DNA of 64,000 nt from an uncultured Roseicyclus sp. (GCA_947491935.1 CANLLF010000001.1:1178001-1242000); one strand, 5' to 3'. Shown: positions 27,901 to 34,853, counted from the first letter of the stretch. Made by a program: numbers and translations. Notes: generated from the letters alone by a model not told the origin.

Positions 27901-30389
27901 TAGAGGCGATAACCTTCGCGGATGGCACGGAATGGACGCTCCAAGACATCATCGACAATACTCGCGTCGAGGGCACCGCCGGCAACGACAACCTGACCGG
28001 CACCAATTCCTTCCAAGACAACCTATTCGGTCTTGAGGGTAACGACACGCTCTACGGGCTGAATGGGAACGATATTATTACTGGAGGACTGGGCAACGAC
28101 CTGATCGGCGGCGGCGTCGGACATACTGGCACCGCGACGAATGGCAATGATAGATTCATTTGGTCGATCGGAGACGGCAACGACAGCATTCACGACACCA
28201 GTACGTCGAACCTAGAAAGCGACGTCCTGATCCTCACCGACGTTCAATCAACGGATGTTCGGCTCACGCGCGCTTCCGGATCGAGCCATCTCGATATCGA
28301 GATCCTCTCTAGTGGCGAGGTGATCTCGGACCTCTATCAGTTTTATAATTGGTCACAGGGCTGGGGCATTGAGCAAATACAGTTTGCCGATGGCGTGACA
28401 TGGTCCCAAGCGGACATCATAGACAATACAAGGGTCTTTGGCACAGACGGCAACGACAACCTCTCTGGATATGGCCATTTTGCGCAGCATTACCTCGGGA
28501 ATGAAGGCAACGACTCTATCAACGGCCAGAACGGCGAAGACACGATTGATGGCGGCGTGGGAAGTGACTATTTGGCTGGCGGCGCAAGCGCGGACCGCTA
28601 CATCTGGCGCAAAGGACATGGGAACGACACCATCCTCGATGGCGGCACGTCGGGCACTGCGCTTGATACGCTTGAGCTGGTGGATGTGTCTTCAGACGAT
28701 GTCGTTCTAAACCGCGCGCAAGGCTCGAGCCATATCGCCATCACAATCGTCAGCACCGGCGAAGTTCTGACATCGCAATACCAATTCCGCGACGCCTATG
28801 TCGGCCAAGGATTGGAACGGATTATCTTCGCGGACGGCGTGACCTGGTCGCATACTGACATTCAGGCCAATACGTTGGTGACTGGTGGATCGGGCAACGA
28901 CAACCTGACAGGAACGAATGGTTTTACCGATCATCTTGTGGGGCTGGAAGGCAACGACACGCTGAATGCCTACAACAATGACGACATCCTTGATGGCGGT
29001 GCCGGGAACGACTCCCTGACGGGTGGAAATGGCAACGACACCTACATATGGAGCGTTGGCGACGGGAATGATACGATCAACGATGGCGGAACATCGCTCG
29101 TCGAAGCCGATGTGCTGATGCTGAATGGTGTACTGCCCGCCGACGTTGAGGTGACCCGCGTTTCCGGGACGAACCATCTGACCCTCTCAGTCGGTGATCC
29201 GGCGGAAAGGATCACGATCACTAATCATTTCTACAGCGCGTCGCAGGGGCGTGGGATCGAGGCGATCATATTCGATGATGGGACTATTTGGGATACCGGC
29301 GAAATCGCAGAAATGGCTGCCGTCCATGGCACGTCGGGTAATGACAGTCTGACGGGGTTAAACCACCTCGACGATCTCATTTTTGGGTTCGATGGCAACG
29401 ATACGCTGCGTGGATACGACGGCGATGATATCCTTGACGGAGGTGCTGGAGCAGATGTTCTCAATGGAAGCAACGGCATTGACGCAGCGAGCTACGCCTC
29501 CGCGTTAGCGGGAGTGACGATAGATCTCGCCAATACAGCTAACAATACCGGTGACGCGGCCGGCGATGTGTTAACTTCGATCGAAAACGTCATCGGCAGC
29601 GAATTCGACGATGTAATCACTGGCTCCGACGGTGCAAATCTCATGCAGGGTGGAGCAGGCAATGATACCCTAAAGGCTGCTCAAGGGGCTGACACGCTCT
29701 ACGGCGGCGCCGGATACGATGTGTTCATCTTCGAAAGTGGAGATGGACATGCTTCTATAGAAGACTTCGAAGTCGGCGTGGACGTCTTGAGAATTGATGG
29801 AGTAGATCTGAACATATCAGCGCCGCCGACAGACGTGACAGTCGAGACGATTAACGGTGAAAGCGTTATTTTCTACGGAGCAAATGATGCGGTTAAATTG
29901 GCGGGCTATTTGTACGCCCCCCCATCGCTCCTGATCAATGGCCATTCAGCTGCCGATCCGGTTGGTCACGGTGGCACGGCGGATAAGGGCCAAGCGGTGG
30001 TATCGAGTGATGGCTCGACAATTACTTTGACCGATAATGCCTGGAAGAGCATCGCACTTGATCAGACGATTACGGCGGACACATTGCTCAGTTTTGAGTT
30101 CAATGCTGATGTTCTGGGCGAAATCCATGGAATCGGTTTCGATGTGGACAGCTCGGTTTCGGGGACCTACTTCTTCCAACTTGCAGGAACCCAGATTTGG
30201 GGCATTCAGGACCAGAATGGCGGCTATGGGATGGGCACGGGGTGGCAGCGCTACGACATCCGTGTCGGTGACCATTTCACCGGGGACTTTGATCGTATCG
30301 TATTTGCCATGGATGACGACGCGGGTACCGGAGCAGATAGTGCATTCAGAAATATAGAGATCGGCATTGATACCGACTATCTTTTGTAG
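18930..30389 (+). CDS. Giant RTX repeat protein with DxDGDG array, DUF4214-like segments and nine RTX blocks
   Basis: From ATG 18930 (behind GGCGGAAGGCG) the product has 3819 residues. Layout: 1-330 unrecognised globular region; a DLDGSG calcium-type loop near 381 and FDLNGDG near 450; about 22 units of some 56 residues with a DxDGDGxxD core (about 570-1835); DUF4214-like helices (about 1941-2207); nine RTX blocks of GGxGNDxL type, most ending in an HCBP-related FADGVTW strand (about 2228-3613); a beta-rich C-terminal domain (about 3670-3819). RTX proteins leave the cell by type I secretion and fold on binding Ca2+. Role may be adhesin, surface layer or toxin; no catalytic motif is evident and no type I transporter is encoded in the window. 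An alternative start at 18900 overlaps the upstream gene. Confidence 0.9.
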   Translation: MTIWLDSDGDVAGTHAGNLIELLSSPTIDYSILDSQRRDSGLIRTIEVNRLGNFPNQSQIPEGATGFYDPRVDENTIWIQADSTNGMYVGEPQRRSPLNDAITIVHESLEGSAGILATRDDYARSVIADLDAEIFENFSFGDRDSPQALDRVVYYLSSEIVVRNATISIFERNGIDPYSQALLDGVRQPHAIHSDYADIEWIADRYLDLSGIRLSQDQFAALVSTLRENYRSAAIEVNGVLIGPIPNTPFNPELHPVQSTPGSPELGQLATGLVGLLARSIGGSYSADMSQYTNYLANGFSQTVNLAHFQSHVSNITGGWTPPPGTHVVPRGGGFEIRYDDGSDWNGSKGGKKAPKDDGGSNPHKDSPSKDLPTKKSNPVLLDLDGSGLSVTELDASTVYVDSTNDGLFNRTAWAGAGDGVLFYDADNNGAITSTREFVFTEWDPTAATDLEALASVFDLNGDGILSGTELDGFKVMVTEANGELVAKTLAELGIVSIDLTGNATQIELPDGSVITGTTTFTYANGDTGTVGELTLQSEAQGYDVEQVDTTNAAGDRVQTTTARAADGSVAFTIESTVTQDGFSTANRYDDDGDGVVDRVQTISITNITGGTIKVQELYHGSDIATGILLEAVRTTSVTVTGVSRTETIERDSVGGGWYDQIEVRVTDLTDDSLTITLTDMAQDGTAQRIVTETVSSDGLTRTEAWDLDADGTVEFTLTHVISVDAVTGVRTETTTRYNSDGSLRDTRVETVSADGQTRTITTDADGDGAFETTRSSDITVNANGTTTSDIDLFNEDGSLRSSTTHTRSDDALIKTTTQDIDGDGAVDVTETDATVIAGNGDRTQTQTVLNGDGSLRFAAETWRADNLIETTTHVDLDRDGTFDADEILNDVTLDAVTGEVTAESYARAVDGTILSEETRITSADGLSTETRLDADGDGDIDTFVFDSTSVDGAGIATQVVTTKNGDNSIRSEMTYIVSADGLTRTTEYDTDGDGTLDQVDHQVRVNNPDGSTTTLIQSFAGDGTTLIGQVVVQQSADRLNTTTTEDRNGDGATDFETVRIEAADGSVTVTETAYFEDGSIASTATSTISGDALTTTTTRDADGDTISETVTEISTSYALDGSMIETMRVENGDGSLQSLSVLTTSDDGFSTVLEEDFNGNGVFDRQTNTTTTYAANGAMVTLAIVLASDGTILSRTETTVSDDGLGTSVATDADGDGTFDLTTSTTTTLMADGSTVEVTELRDAGGPLRNRTEVTTSDDVRQVTTAVDIDGDGLVDEQTVTIVTDDGSVTSTTTHLAPDGSTQTEAETYADGTGLSSEERFDLDGDGVFDRVESREVVLNADGSTTVTDETRSADGTPTFQEVVTTSDDGRLITTTTDVDGDGVVDFSSTETATLAINGVETFVSESFSSDASLIARTERVVSADGDAVIETIDADGNAVADTVRVTLVGADGVITETTTHYSIGGGLEGIWTKTTSGDGLDIRTEYDRNGDGRVELFSHDETVLNADGSVERVVTYRDGHYVSLGREEYFNSADGLVSRAKIDLDGDGLFDVSNVSTTSYLADGSIETASQAIDENGALLSSSLATVSGNGLIETITSDLDGDGQTDRITTITRGAEGGYTQIVQDYDPGFQLANSATLVVSADGRTQTTTFDFDGDGANDQQLVQVLNADQSVSMVYSDLSGSNPDAIIQSTTSANGLSTVATFDLNGDGTAEFTRAVATSFAADGTQITSLTETGPTGGTIYEQVSSVAADGLTTTTTYDVDGDGTIDGTQVQDTVINADGSTTETIRSTYADGALRAETVIETSADGRRIDVRADYDGNGIADQISQTVIGSDGERVETITSFNEAGYENSRFVTTTSADGHSIETHRGNSIETTTYNPTNTASYTWEIESTSDQSGQTSAHHFGADGIETWTYTVKNAGGSVVASHEVRLDEAAKGRIFDEAARIYDTVLDRSLDSTEYEALIEFIADGALDETALADDLRTSDEFDARYGTQTDAEYVTQLFLNSFGRPPSMVELASNLASLNGDPDPWTGAMNALDRTDLAVELAQSAEHVVTGNSHLATNNFDVIRNPAQFERFLNEAYVEGIVKSLVDVVYDRDPNAQELAHLAEQLLENASNPEDLAQELLDANGVVAGQAQNALAGLTGSAFVTQAYQNAIGRDPSAEELQVWGGILASNALTQAQFLASLAQSPEHLETNNAHQATVSDPISYATGDGTTQTLTGSAGIDVIEGHAGADVLEGQGGSDIYRWSEGDGNDTINDTSQEVLETDTLQFLDISSNDVVLRRAAGSNNLEVEILSTGEVITIVAPPQAVSHTVSEYVPVQSINPFSDSDSYVWVTRTYYVDPTVGIESIGFSDGVTWTQADILEKTQTEGTSGNNSLSGTGNFAIHYQGLDGSDTITGQLGDDTLEGGAGNDVLNGKEGNDIYFWAKGHGNDTIKETHSTEFSEFDTLLLSDVDSDDVEITRDAASDNIQIHVISAGEVITVEDHLQNSYQYQDTIPHPGDGDPITVWRTGYRDTAAGIEQIVFSGGTTWNLNDIVGQTRTRGDAGNNNINGLFYGADIIEGLDGNDTLRGQGGDDTLVGGLGDDSLEGGNGDDHYVWSLGDGNDTIDDAGILYVSSITRHELAEFDSLELQGVLSADVTLSRAQGSYDLLIETTSGEVITVDDHFYYSQYGYGIDLIEFDDGARWTIDDILDLTSVVGTSGNNALSGAGQYDQNYFGLGGNDTITAQNGNDLLVGGLGADLLQGGHGNDLYLWSAGDGADTINDTGSSGLEVDRLDFADIASTSVDLTVSGHNMLIDVLGTGGAQISVTNQFYSHVTGQTNSSVRYGYGLEFLTFGDGVTVEILDSDIAQTLVTGTAATENLAGWGFHDHILGLEGNDTLTGHGGDDTLAGGEGNDVLNGGIGSDIYQWRQGDGDDTIHDGNGTSGTSATAVDRLDLLDVDPSNVDLLRAHGSSDLEIRIGANEVITVKYQFYDPYLPEGLEAITFADGTEWTLQDIIDNTRVEGTAGNDNLTGTNSFQDNLFGLEGNDTLYGLNGNDIITGGLGNDLIGGGVGHTGTATNGNDRFIWSIGDGNDSIHDTSTSNLESDVLILTDVQSTDVRLTRASGSSHLDIEILSSGEVISDLYQFYNWSQGWGIEQIQFADGVTWSQADIIDNTRVFGTDGNDNLSGYGHFAQHYLGNEGNDSINGQNGEDTIDGGVGSDYLAGGASADRYIWRKGHGNDTILDGGTSGTALDTLELVDVSSDDVVLNRAQGSSHIAITIVSTGEVLTSQYQFRDAYVGQGLERIIFADGVTWSHTDIQANTLVTGGSGNDNLTGTNGFTDHLVGLEGNDTLNAYNNDDILDGGAGNDSLTGGNGNDTYIWSVGDGNDTINDGGTSLVEADVLMLNGVLPADVEVTRVSGTNHLTLSVGDPAERITITNHFYSASQGRGIEAIIFDDGTIWDTGEIAEMAAVHGTSGNDSLTGLNHLDDLIFGFDGNDTLRGYDGDDILDGGAGADVLNGSNGIDAASYASALAGVTIDLANTANNTGDAAGDVLTSIENVIGSEFDDVITGSDGANLMQGGAGNDTLKAAQGADTLYGGAGYDVFIFESGDGHASIEDFEVGVDVLRIDGVDLNISAPPTDVTVETINGESVIFYGANDAVKLAGYLYAPPSLLINGHSAADPVGHGGTADKGQAVVSSDGSTITLTDNAWKSIALDQTITADTLLSFEFNADVLGEIHGIGFDVDSSVSGTYFFQLAGTQIWGIQDQNGGYGMGTGWQRYDIRVGDHFTGDFDRIVFAMDDDAGTGADSAFRNIEIGIDTDYLL
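20640..24440 (+). repeat. Tandem DxDGDG repeat array inside the RTX gene
   Basis: About 22 repeats of roughly 56 codons, each with an SxDGL..T segment followed by a DxDGDGxxD calcium-loop and a threonine-rich strand. Copies have diverged (examples lacking canonical loops: DADGNAVAD, DADGDTISE), so the array is old rather than a recent expansion. Its low-complexity GC-rich composition produces a spurious 648-codon frame on the other strand. Confidence 0.8.
25611..29765 (+). repeat. Nine RTX nonapeptide blocks
   Basis: Each block holds two to four GGxGxDxL/U nonapeptides, a (I/Y)xWxxGDGNDTI strand and, except in the last, an 'E..DTL.L.dv...DV.L.R..GS..L.I.I' segment and a DG(V/T)xW strand. Block spacing is about 440-500 bp. 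The last block differs, with a long SYASALAGVTIDL insertion typical of the terminal RTX unit. Confidence 0.85.
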
Positions 30390-30452
30390 TTCGGTCTGGT
30401 TGGGAAATATGCTGCCAGAGACTCTCTAGCCCTCTGTTTCCGGGTCCTCAGC

Positions 30453-30644
30453 GAGTTTGAGAACAACTCTGATGTTCTCGACTTCTCCGGCCACGCGGGT
30501 GTGTCCTGGATGTCAGATCTGAGTATCCAGCAAAGCGGAGCCCACGCGATCATTTCAGTGTTTGGATCACCGACCGCTGAAACCATAACCGTGGCGAATT
30601 TCACTGCCAGCAATCTGAATGCTTTGGACTTTGTGTTCACTTAG
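30453..30644 (+). pseudogene. Orphan C-terminal fragment of another RTX protein
   Basis: Directly behind the RTX stop, in the same frame, 63 codons read as a typical RTX C-terminus: FENNSDVLDFSG, then an IISVF strand, ITVANFT and a final LNALDFVF ending in TAG. The codons between the RTX stop (30387-30389) and 30453 are not RTX-like and there is no start. The fragment is best explained as the 3' end of an older or paralogous RTX gene left after the present C-terminal domain was inserted by recombination. Confidence 0.6.
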
Positions 30645-30672
30645 GTGACGCTATCTGATTGCATTTGAAACG

Positions 30673-30700
30673 AAAAAACTGGCACACTAGGGTGCCAGTT
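30673..30700 (-). terminator. Terminator for the leftward DUF3768 unit
   Basis: AACTGGCAC (30677-30685), a 6-nt loop and GTGCCAGTT (30692-30700) form a perfect 9-bp stem. On the minus strand it is followed by TTTTTT, so it ends transcription of the genes at 30707-31526. Confidence 0.8.
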
Positions 30701-30706
30701 GCTGCG

Positions 30707-31006
30707 TCAGAACAGAGTTCCCTGCCGCGACGCGTCTTTGTGTTTTTGCCATTGTGGGGCCTCTGCCGCATGATCCAGCCACTCCGTGACGAAGCTCAAA
30801 ACCTCCTTGTCCCTTGGGGCCGCCGCGAACGGCAGGAACCTGGATCGATACCCGGTGCTTGTAACAGGCAAGGGTTCCGCACATCTGAGCTCCAGATGGT
30901 CATACCGCCCATTGAGCCAGTTGCGACACATCCGAACCTCAATCTCAAACTCATCCCACTGCAGCATCCAGCTGTCGTAGTGAGGCTCAGAGCGCTCAAT
31001 ACTCAT
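30707..31006 (-). CDS. Small uncharacterised protein coupled to DUF3768 gene
   Basis: From ATG 31006 the product has 99 residues, is rich in Trp, Arg and Glu, and has no membrane helix. The gene overlaps the end of the DUF3768 gene by 11 bp. A terminator follows within 10 bp. I do not recognise the family; genes of this size next to DUF3768 are common on alphaproteobacterial plasmids, so an element-housekeeping role is likely. Confidence 0.6.
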   Translation of the reverse strand: MSIERSEPHYDSWMLQWDEFEIEVRMCRNWLNGRYDHLELRCAEPLPVTSTGYRSRFLPFAAAPRDKEVLSFVTEWLDHAAEAPQWQKHKDASRQGTLF

Positions 31007-31526
31007 TGGCAAGCATCAGGGTCAGGACCCGAACTGTCTTTCCCGGATTGGCAGGGTTTTCCGAGCCTTGCGTAAACGACGGATCGTAGTAGTCGATCTT
31101 GAAGAACAGCTTTTGGCCCTCAAGATCAAACGCACCAAAGTCATGCTCACCGTAGACGTCGTTCTCATCCGAGAACCCATCGAAGTCCCGCATGACTTGG
31201 ATGGCGCCACGCAGGAAGGCTTCGCCCTCCGCCTGCACACCGTTGGTGACGACGATGCGCCCGTTGCCACGCCCATGACATCGCAATTGGTCGTTTAGGG
31301 CCCGGATCACCTCGACGGGCGGCTCGTCTGGCTCAAGCCAATTGAGCTTTGTGTCGGCCTCGCAAGCCTCACAATAGGCACGGTTCTGGACAGACTGCAC
31401 CTCCCATAGGCCCGTTGAGATGTTCCAGCAGGCCCAGGCGTCTCGCAGGACCCGTTCGGACCCACAAGTGACGCAAACCGGAACTTGCCCGAGACCCTCA
31501 AGCGGTTCTGGATCAATGTTGCTCAT
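30996..31526 (-). CDS. DUF3768 protein with N-terminal zinc-ribbon-like cysteines
   Basis: From ATG 31526 the product has 176 residues. The N-terminal third has two CxxC pairs (CVTCG near 18 and CEACE near 53), suggesting a zinc ribbon. The rest has the DUF3768 pattern: LND at its start, GRGNGRIVVTNGV, FDGFSDENDVYGEHDFG, FFKIDYYD and a C-terminal VRVLTLMLA strand. DUF3768 is frequent on plasmids and integrative elements of Rhizobiales and Rhodobacterales; its function is unknown. The in-frame ATG at 31574 gives 16 more residues but is a weaker start. Confidence 0.8.
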   Translation of the reverse strand: MSNIDPEPLEGLGQVPVCVTCGSERVLRDAWACWNISTGLWEVQSVQNRAYCEACEADTKLNWLEPDEPPVEVIRALNDQLRCHGRGNGRIVVTNGVQAEGEAFLRGAIQVMRDFDGFSDENDVYGEHDFGAFDLEGQKLFFKIDYYDPSFTQGSENPANPGKTVRVLTLMLANEY

Positions 31527-31709
31527 AGCACTCTCCATTCTCTGGCTGAGCCCAAGGGATTTTGGGGTCAGCAAAAGAGTGGAGAGCGCTCAAAGACCTA
31601 TCTGATGGCAGTCTAGCAGGGCGCCTCCGCGCCGGTAGTTGCCTTCAGTTGTCTTTGGCGCACTTCCCGCCCGCTACGCCTGAACGGGTGGAGACTGCAA
31701 GCTGGCAGC

Positions 31710-32858
31710 ATGACTAGAATGCAACCCGTCACACAGCTGGGACTGGCCTATCGCCGATATGGGGAGATCCCATTTGGGATCTCCCAGGCGGATCGCCTGT
31801 CGCACGCCTACGTCATCGGCCAGACCGGCACCGGCAAATCCACCCTGCTTGGCAACATGGTGCGCCAGGACGCAGCAAGGGGGACCGGCTTCTGCATTCT
31901 GGACCCGCACGGGGATCTAGCGAGGGAGCTGGCAACCACGTTGCCCCAGGCCCTCTATTGGGACGTCGCTGATTCAGCCTCACCGTACGGATACAATCCA
32001 CTGACCCGGACCTCACCGGCCCTGCGGCCACTGATCACCTCAGGCCTCATTGACGCCCTCAAAGCGCAATGGGCAGATGCCTGGGGTGTGCGTATGGAAC
32101 ACCTCTTGCGTTATGCCGTTCTCACTCTCCTGGACTCGCCCGCTCCAGATCTGCGCCAGATCATGCCGCTGTTTCTGGATAAGGCGTTCCGCACTAGCCT
32201 GCTGCCGCATATCCGCGACGACCAAGTCCGCGCCTTCTGGCTCGAAGAGTTCAGCTCGATGAATTACAAGACCGCCGTCGATGGCGTGGCCCCGATTGCC
32301 AACAAGCTCGGCGCGTTTCTAGCGCACCCCGTCGTGCGCCAAGCCCTGTGCGAACCAGAGGAGCCGTTACGATTCCGCCGCATCATGGATGACGGTCAGG
32401 GCCTAATCATCAATCTGGGCAAGGGTCGGTTGGGAGGCGATCTCGCCAATGTCGTGGGAGGCCTGCTGACCTCGTCGCTGATGCACGCTGCCTTTACGCG
32501 CACGATGAGCACTCGATCCGAACGGCACCCGTTCAATCTCTATGTGGACGAGTTCCATGCCTTTACCAGCGAGAGCTTCGCCTACCTATTGGCTGAGACG
32601 CGCAAATACGGGCTCTCAGCCACGCTGGCACAGCAAAACACAGCGCAGACAAATGCCAGCGTTCTGGCGAGCATTCTCGGGAACGTGGGGACAATCATTG
32701 CATTTCGTCTGGGCGCCCTCGACGCGCCGCTTCTGGCCAAGCAGCTGGGAGACGTGGCGCCAGAACAGCTCATCACCCAGCCCAATCACCGGGCCTATAT
32801 CCGACTGCTCCAAGACGGCGAGCCGCGGCAGACGTTCTCCATGCGCACGGTGTTGTAG
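31710..32858 (+). CDS. TraD/VirD4-like motor ATPase without membrane anchor
   Basis: The 382-residue protein has Walker A GQTGTGKS at 37-44, a DPHGDLA strand (Walker A' region) near 65-72, and Walker B LYVDEFHAF near 275. The C-terminal third (YGLSATLAQQNTAQ, FRLGALDA) matches the TraG/TraD motor core. Unlike the coupling protein at 12054-14138 it lacks N-terminal membrane helices and is about half as long. It may be a DNA-transfer or DNA-translocation motor of a second mobile module. It lies divergent from the DUF3768 pair and upstream of the serine recombinase. Confidence 0.8.
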   Translation: MTRMQPVTQLGLAYRRYGEIPFGISQADRLSHAYVIGQTGTGKSTLLGNMVRQDAARGTGFCILDPHGDLARELATTLPQALYWDVADSASPYGYNPLTRTSPALRPLITSGLIDALKAQWADAWGVRMEHLLRYAVLTLLDSPAPDLRQIMPLFLDKAFRTSLLPHIRDDQVRAFWLEEFSSMNYKTAVDGVAPIANKLGAFLAHPVVRQALCEPEEPLRFRRIMDDGQGLIINLGKGRLGGDLANVVGGLLTSSLMHAAFTRTMSTRSERHPFNLYVDEFHAFTSESFAYLLAETRKYGLSATLAQQNTAQTNASVLASILGNVGTIIAFRLGALDAPLLAKQLGDVAPEQLITQPNHRAYIRLLQDGEPRQTFSMRTVL

Positions 32859-32929
32859 GGGGCGCGAAGTGAGGTGGGCGCAATTGGCGGCGGCTATGGC
32901 GATCAGGACACCCTTGGTAGTCTGATCAC

Positions 32930-33076
32930 ATGAAAGAAGAAGACCACGTTCAGCGACATCTTGAACTCTGCCAGCGTATTTACGAACGCCTTATAGCCGA
33001 CGGCAAATGGCCCTGGCCGGATTCGACGAATTCGGAGGATATGGTAGAGTCGGACGAACCTAAGACCGACATATGA
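32930..33076 (+). CDS. 48-residue protein coupled to serine recombinase
   Basis: A short frame from ATG 32930 codes for an acidic protein with a LCQRIYERL helix, a GKWPWPDS turn and a VESDEP tail. The ordered pattern and its 4-bp ATGA overlap with the recombinase start argue that it is real. I recall similar short Trp-Pro-Trp-Pro-Asp proteins beside recombinases in alphaproteobacterial elements, but this was not checked. It may be a recombination-directionality or accessory factor (inference). Confidence 0.65.
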   Translation: MKEEDHVQRHLELCQRIYERLIADGKWPWPDSTNSEDMVESDEPKTDI

Positions 33077-34614
33077 AACCGTGCTTTGGATACATCCGAG
33101 TGTCCACCCAGAAGCAAGGCGAGGGTGTATCGCTCGACGCACAGAAAGACGCCATCACGGTCTTTGCGAGTCAAAACAGCCTCACGATAACGGAGTGGTT
33201 TGAGGAGAAGCGGACGGCTGCAAAGCGTGGACGCCCTGTCTTCAATCAGATGCTCCGTCAACTCAAGAAGCGCAAAGCTGAAGGCTTGGTAATGCACAAG
33301 ATTGATCGGTCATCGCGTAATTTGCGTGACTGGACGCTGATCTCTGAACTGCCACGCTACGGTGTGAAGCCGTACTTTGTAATGGAAGGCTTGGACTTCG
33401 AAACCCGTGGGGGGCGGCTTTCAGCAAACCTGCAGGCTGTGATCGCCGAAGACTACATCTTCAACCTACGAGAGGAGACCAAGAAAGGGATCCATGGAAG
33501 GCTAAAACAGGGGCTGTTCCCGTTTCGCGCTCCAGTTGGCTATTTGGACACAGGGAGAGGCCAGCCCAAAGCACGCGACCCAAAGAAAGCACCCCTTATC
33601 CGAGAAGCGTTTGAGCTTTATGCGTCGAGGCAGTTCTCGCTTCGGACGTTACTCCAAGAAATGAACCAACGTGGCTTAAGAAACCATGACAACCAGCCAC
33701 TCACGATGCGTGGCATCGAAACCATCCTCAACAATACGTTCTATACCGGTCTCATCACGATCAAGAGAAGCGGCTGTACCTTCCGAGGCATCCACGAACC
33801 GGTTGTTCCAACGCGCCTTTTTGCGCGTGTGCAGGAGATTAAGGCCGGTCGTTCTGGTCCAAAGACCACTCGGCATAATCACCTCTTCCAAGGCCTGTTT
33901 CGATGTGGCTACTGCAACAACCCGATGACGCCGGAGATCCAAAAGGGGCGTACCTATTACCGGTGCCAAAAGAGTGGGTGCCCAACCGCTACGATCCGTG
34001 AAGAACAATTGGACCAAGCCATCCGCTGGAACCTTCAGCGACTTGTGCTCACCGAGGAAGCGGCGTTCAAACTGAAAGCGGCCTGGTGCGGCGACGCGGT
34101 GACAAAGGAGGCCACTCAAAGACAGACGTCACTCGATCTGCGTGTTGCCGAACAGGAGAAGCGTCTCGAACGTTTGACTGACCTTCTACTAGATGACGCT
34201 ATCGACCAAGAAACCTACCGCTCACGACAGGCAGACATGCGTCTCCGGCTTCAGGAACTGAAGGAAAAGCAAGCAGACACACCCGACGTAGATAAGATTG
34301 CGAAGTACCGCCGTGAATATCTCGAACTGATGAAAACCCTTTGTTTGCTATACGAAATGGCAAAACCGCGTGAAAAACGCGAAATCGTCGAAAACGCATT
34401 CTCGAACCGAGTTGTGGTCGGAAAAAACGTGGAACTAGAGCCATATATTTGGCTTCGGAGGCCTCAAAATGACCTCGGCGTCCCCAATGGTGCCCCAGCC
34501 CGAGGCAGAGATACAGATTTACCCGGTGTCCCCTATGGGTGTCCGCACCTAGAAAAGATGTTCAAAATGATGCGTCGAGCAATTGAAAATCACGCTGATG
34601 AAGGCATGCCCTGA
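33073..34614 (+). CDS. Large serine recombinase
   Basis: The 513-residue protein has the resolvase/invertase catalytic domain with the nucleophile S11 in YIRVST and a DRSSRNLRD segment carrying active-site arginines, followed by a recombinase domain (LRTLLQEMNQRGL ... ILNNTFYTGLI), a zinc-ribbon (CGYC ... CQKSGC) and a coiled-coil region (about 365-435). Such enzymes integrate and excise elements at short att sites. It starts inside the end of the 48-codon gene. The last 35 codons are repeated at 36094-36186. Confidence 0.93.
   Translation: MKPCFGYIRVSTQKQGEGVSLDAQKDAITVFASQNSLTITEWFEEKRTAAKRGRPVFNQMLRQLKKRKAEGLVMHKIDRSSRNLRDWTLISELPRYGVKPYFVMEGLDFETRGGRLSANLQAVIAEDYIFNLREETKKGIHGRLKQGLFPFRAPVGYLDTGRGQPKARDPKKAPLIREAFELYASRQFSLRTLLQEMNQRGLRNHDNQPLTMRGIETILNNTFYTGLITIKRSGCTFRGIHEPVVPTRLFARVQEIKAGRSGPKTTRHNHLFQGLFRCGYCNNPMTPEIQKGRTYYRCQKSGCPTATIREEQLDQAIRWNLQRLVLTEEAAFKLKAAWCGDAVTKEATQRQTSLDLRVAEQEKRLERLTDLLLDDAIDQETYRSRQADMRLRLQELKEKQADTPDVDKIAKYRREYLELMKTLCLLYEMAKPREKREIVENAFSNRVVVGKNVELEPYIWLRRPQNDLGVPNGAPARGRDTDLPGVPYGCPHLEKMFKMMRRAIENHADEGMP
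34486..34578 (+). repeat. 93-bp direct repeat, first copy (recombinase 3' end)
   Basis: This segment encodes the ARGRDTDLPGVPYG part of the recombinase tail and is nearly identical (roughly nine in ten bases by eye) to 36094-36186. The two recombinase proteins themselves are far less similar, so the repeat is more conserved than the genes around it. Confidence 0.75.
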
Positions 34615-34677
34615 AACCAAACAAGTCATTCCCTTAGAGTTCAAATTCCAGTTTTTTCAAAATTAGAAATATCTAAT

Positions 34678-34706
34678 TAAAAAGAGCCCCGCGAACGGAG
34701 CCCTGA
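34678..34706 (-). terminator. Terminator of the 47-codon membrane protein gene
   Basis: On the minus strand AGGGCTCCG and CGGGGCTCT pair around a TTCG loop (two G-U pairs), followed by TTTTT. It lies 4 bp after the stop of the small gene. Confidence 0.7.
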
Positions 34707-34709
34707 GTC

Positions 34710-34853
34710 TTAATCATCTTCGTTCTCATTGTCGCGTTGTCGCTTGTAGTGACTTTCTTCAATCCAGCCACAAACCATTAGTACGATGCACGCGATGATG
34801 CAGGCGAGCACGAATGGATTAAACAGGATTAGTTGCCATGTTGGCATACGCAT
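34710..34853 (-). CDS. 47-residue single-helix membrane protein
   Basis: A short frame from ATG 34853 has a strong GAGGAG ribosome site immediately upstream and a terminator immediately downstream. The product has one hydrophobic helix (about 7-27, LILFNPFVLACIIACIVLM) and a charged C-terminal tail ending in NENEDD. No family recognised. Small membrane proteins in such places can be toxins, phage-entry blockers or simply element cargo; nothing here decides between these. Confidence 0.65.
   Translation of the reverse strand: MRMPTWQLILFNPFVLACIIACIVLMVCGWIEESHYKRQRDNENEDD

Noticed and set aside
20640..29765. CRISPR-like periodicity
   Set aside because: The periodic pattern is degenerate protein repeat sequence at 170 or 450 bp, with no identical short repeats and no cas genes.
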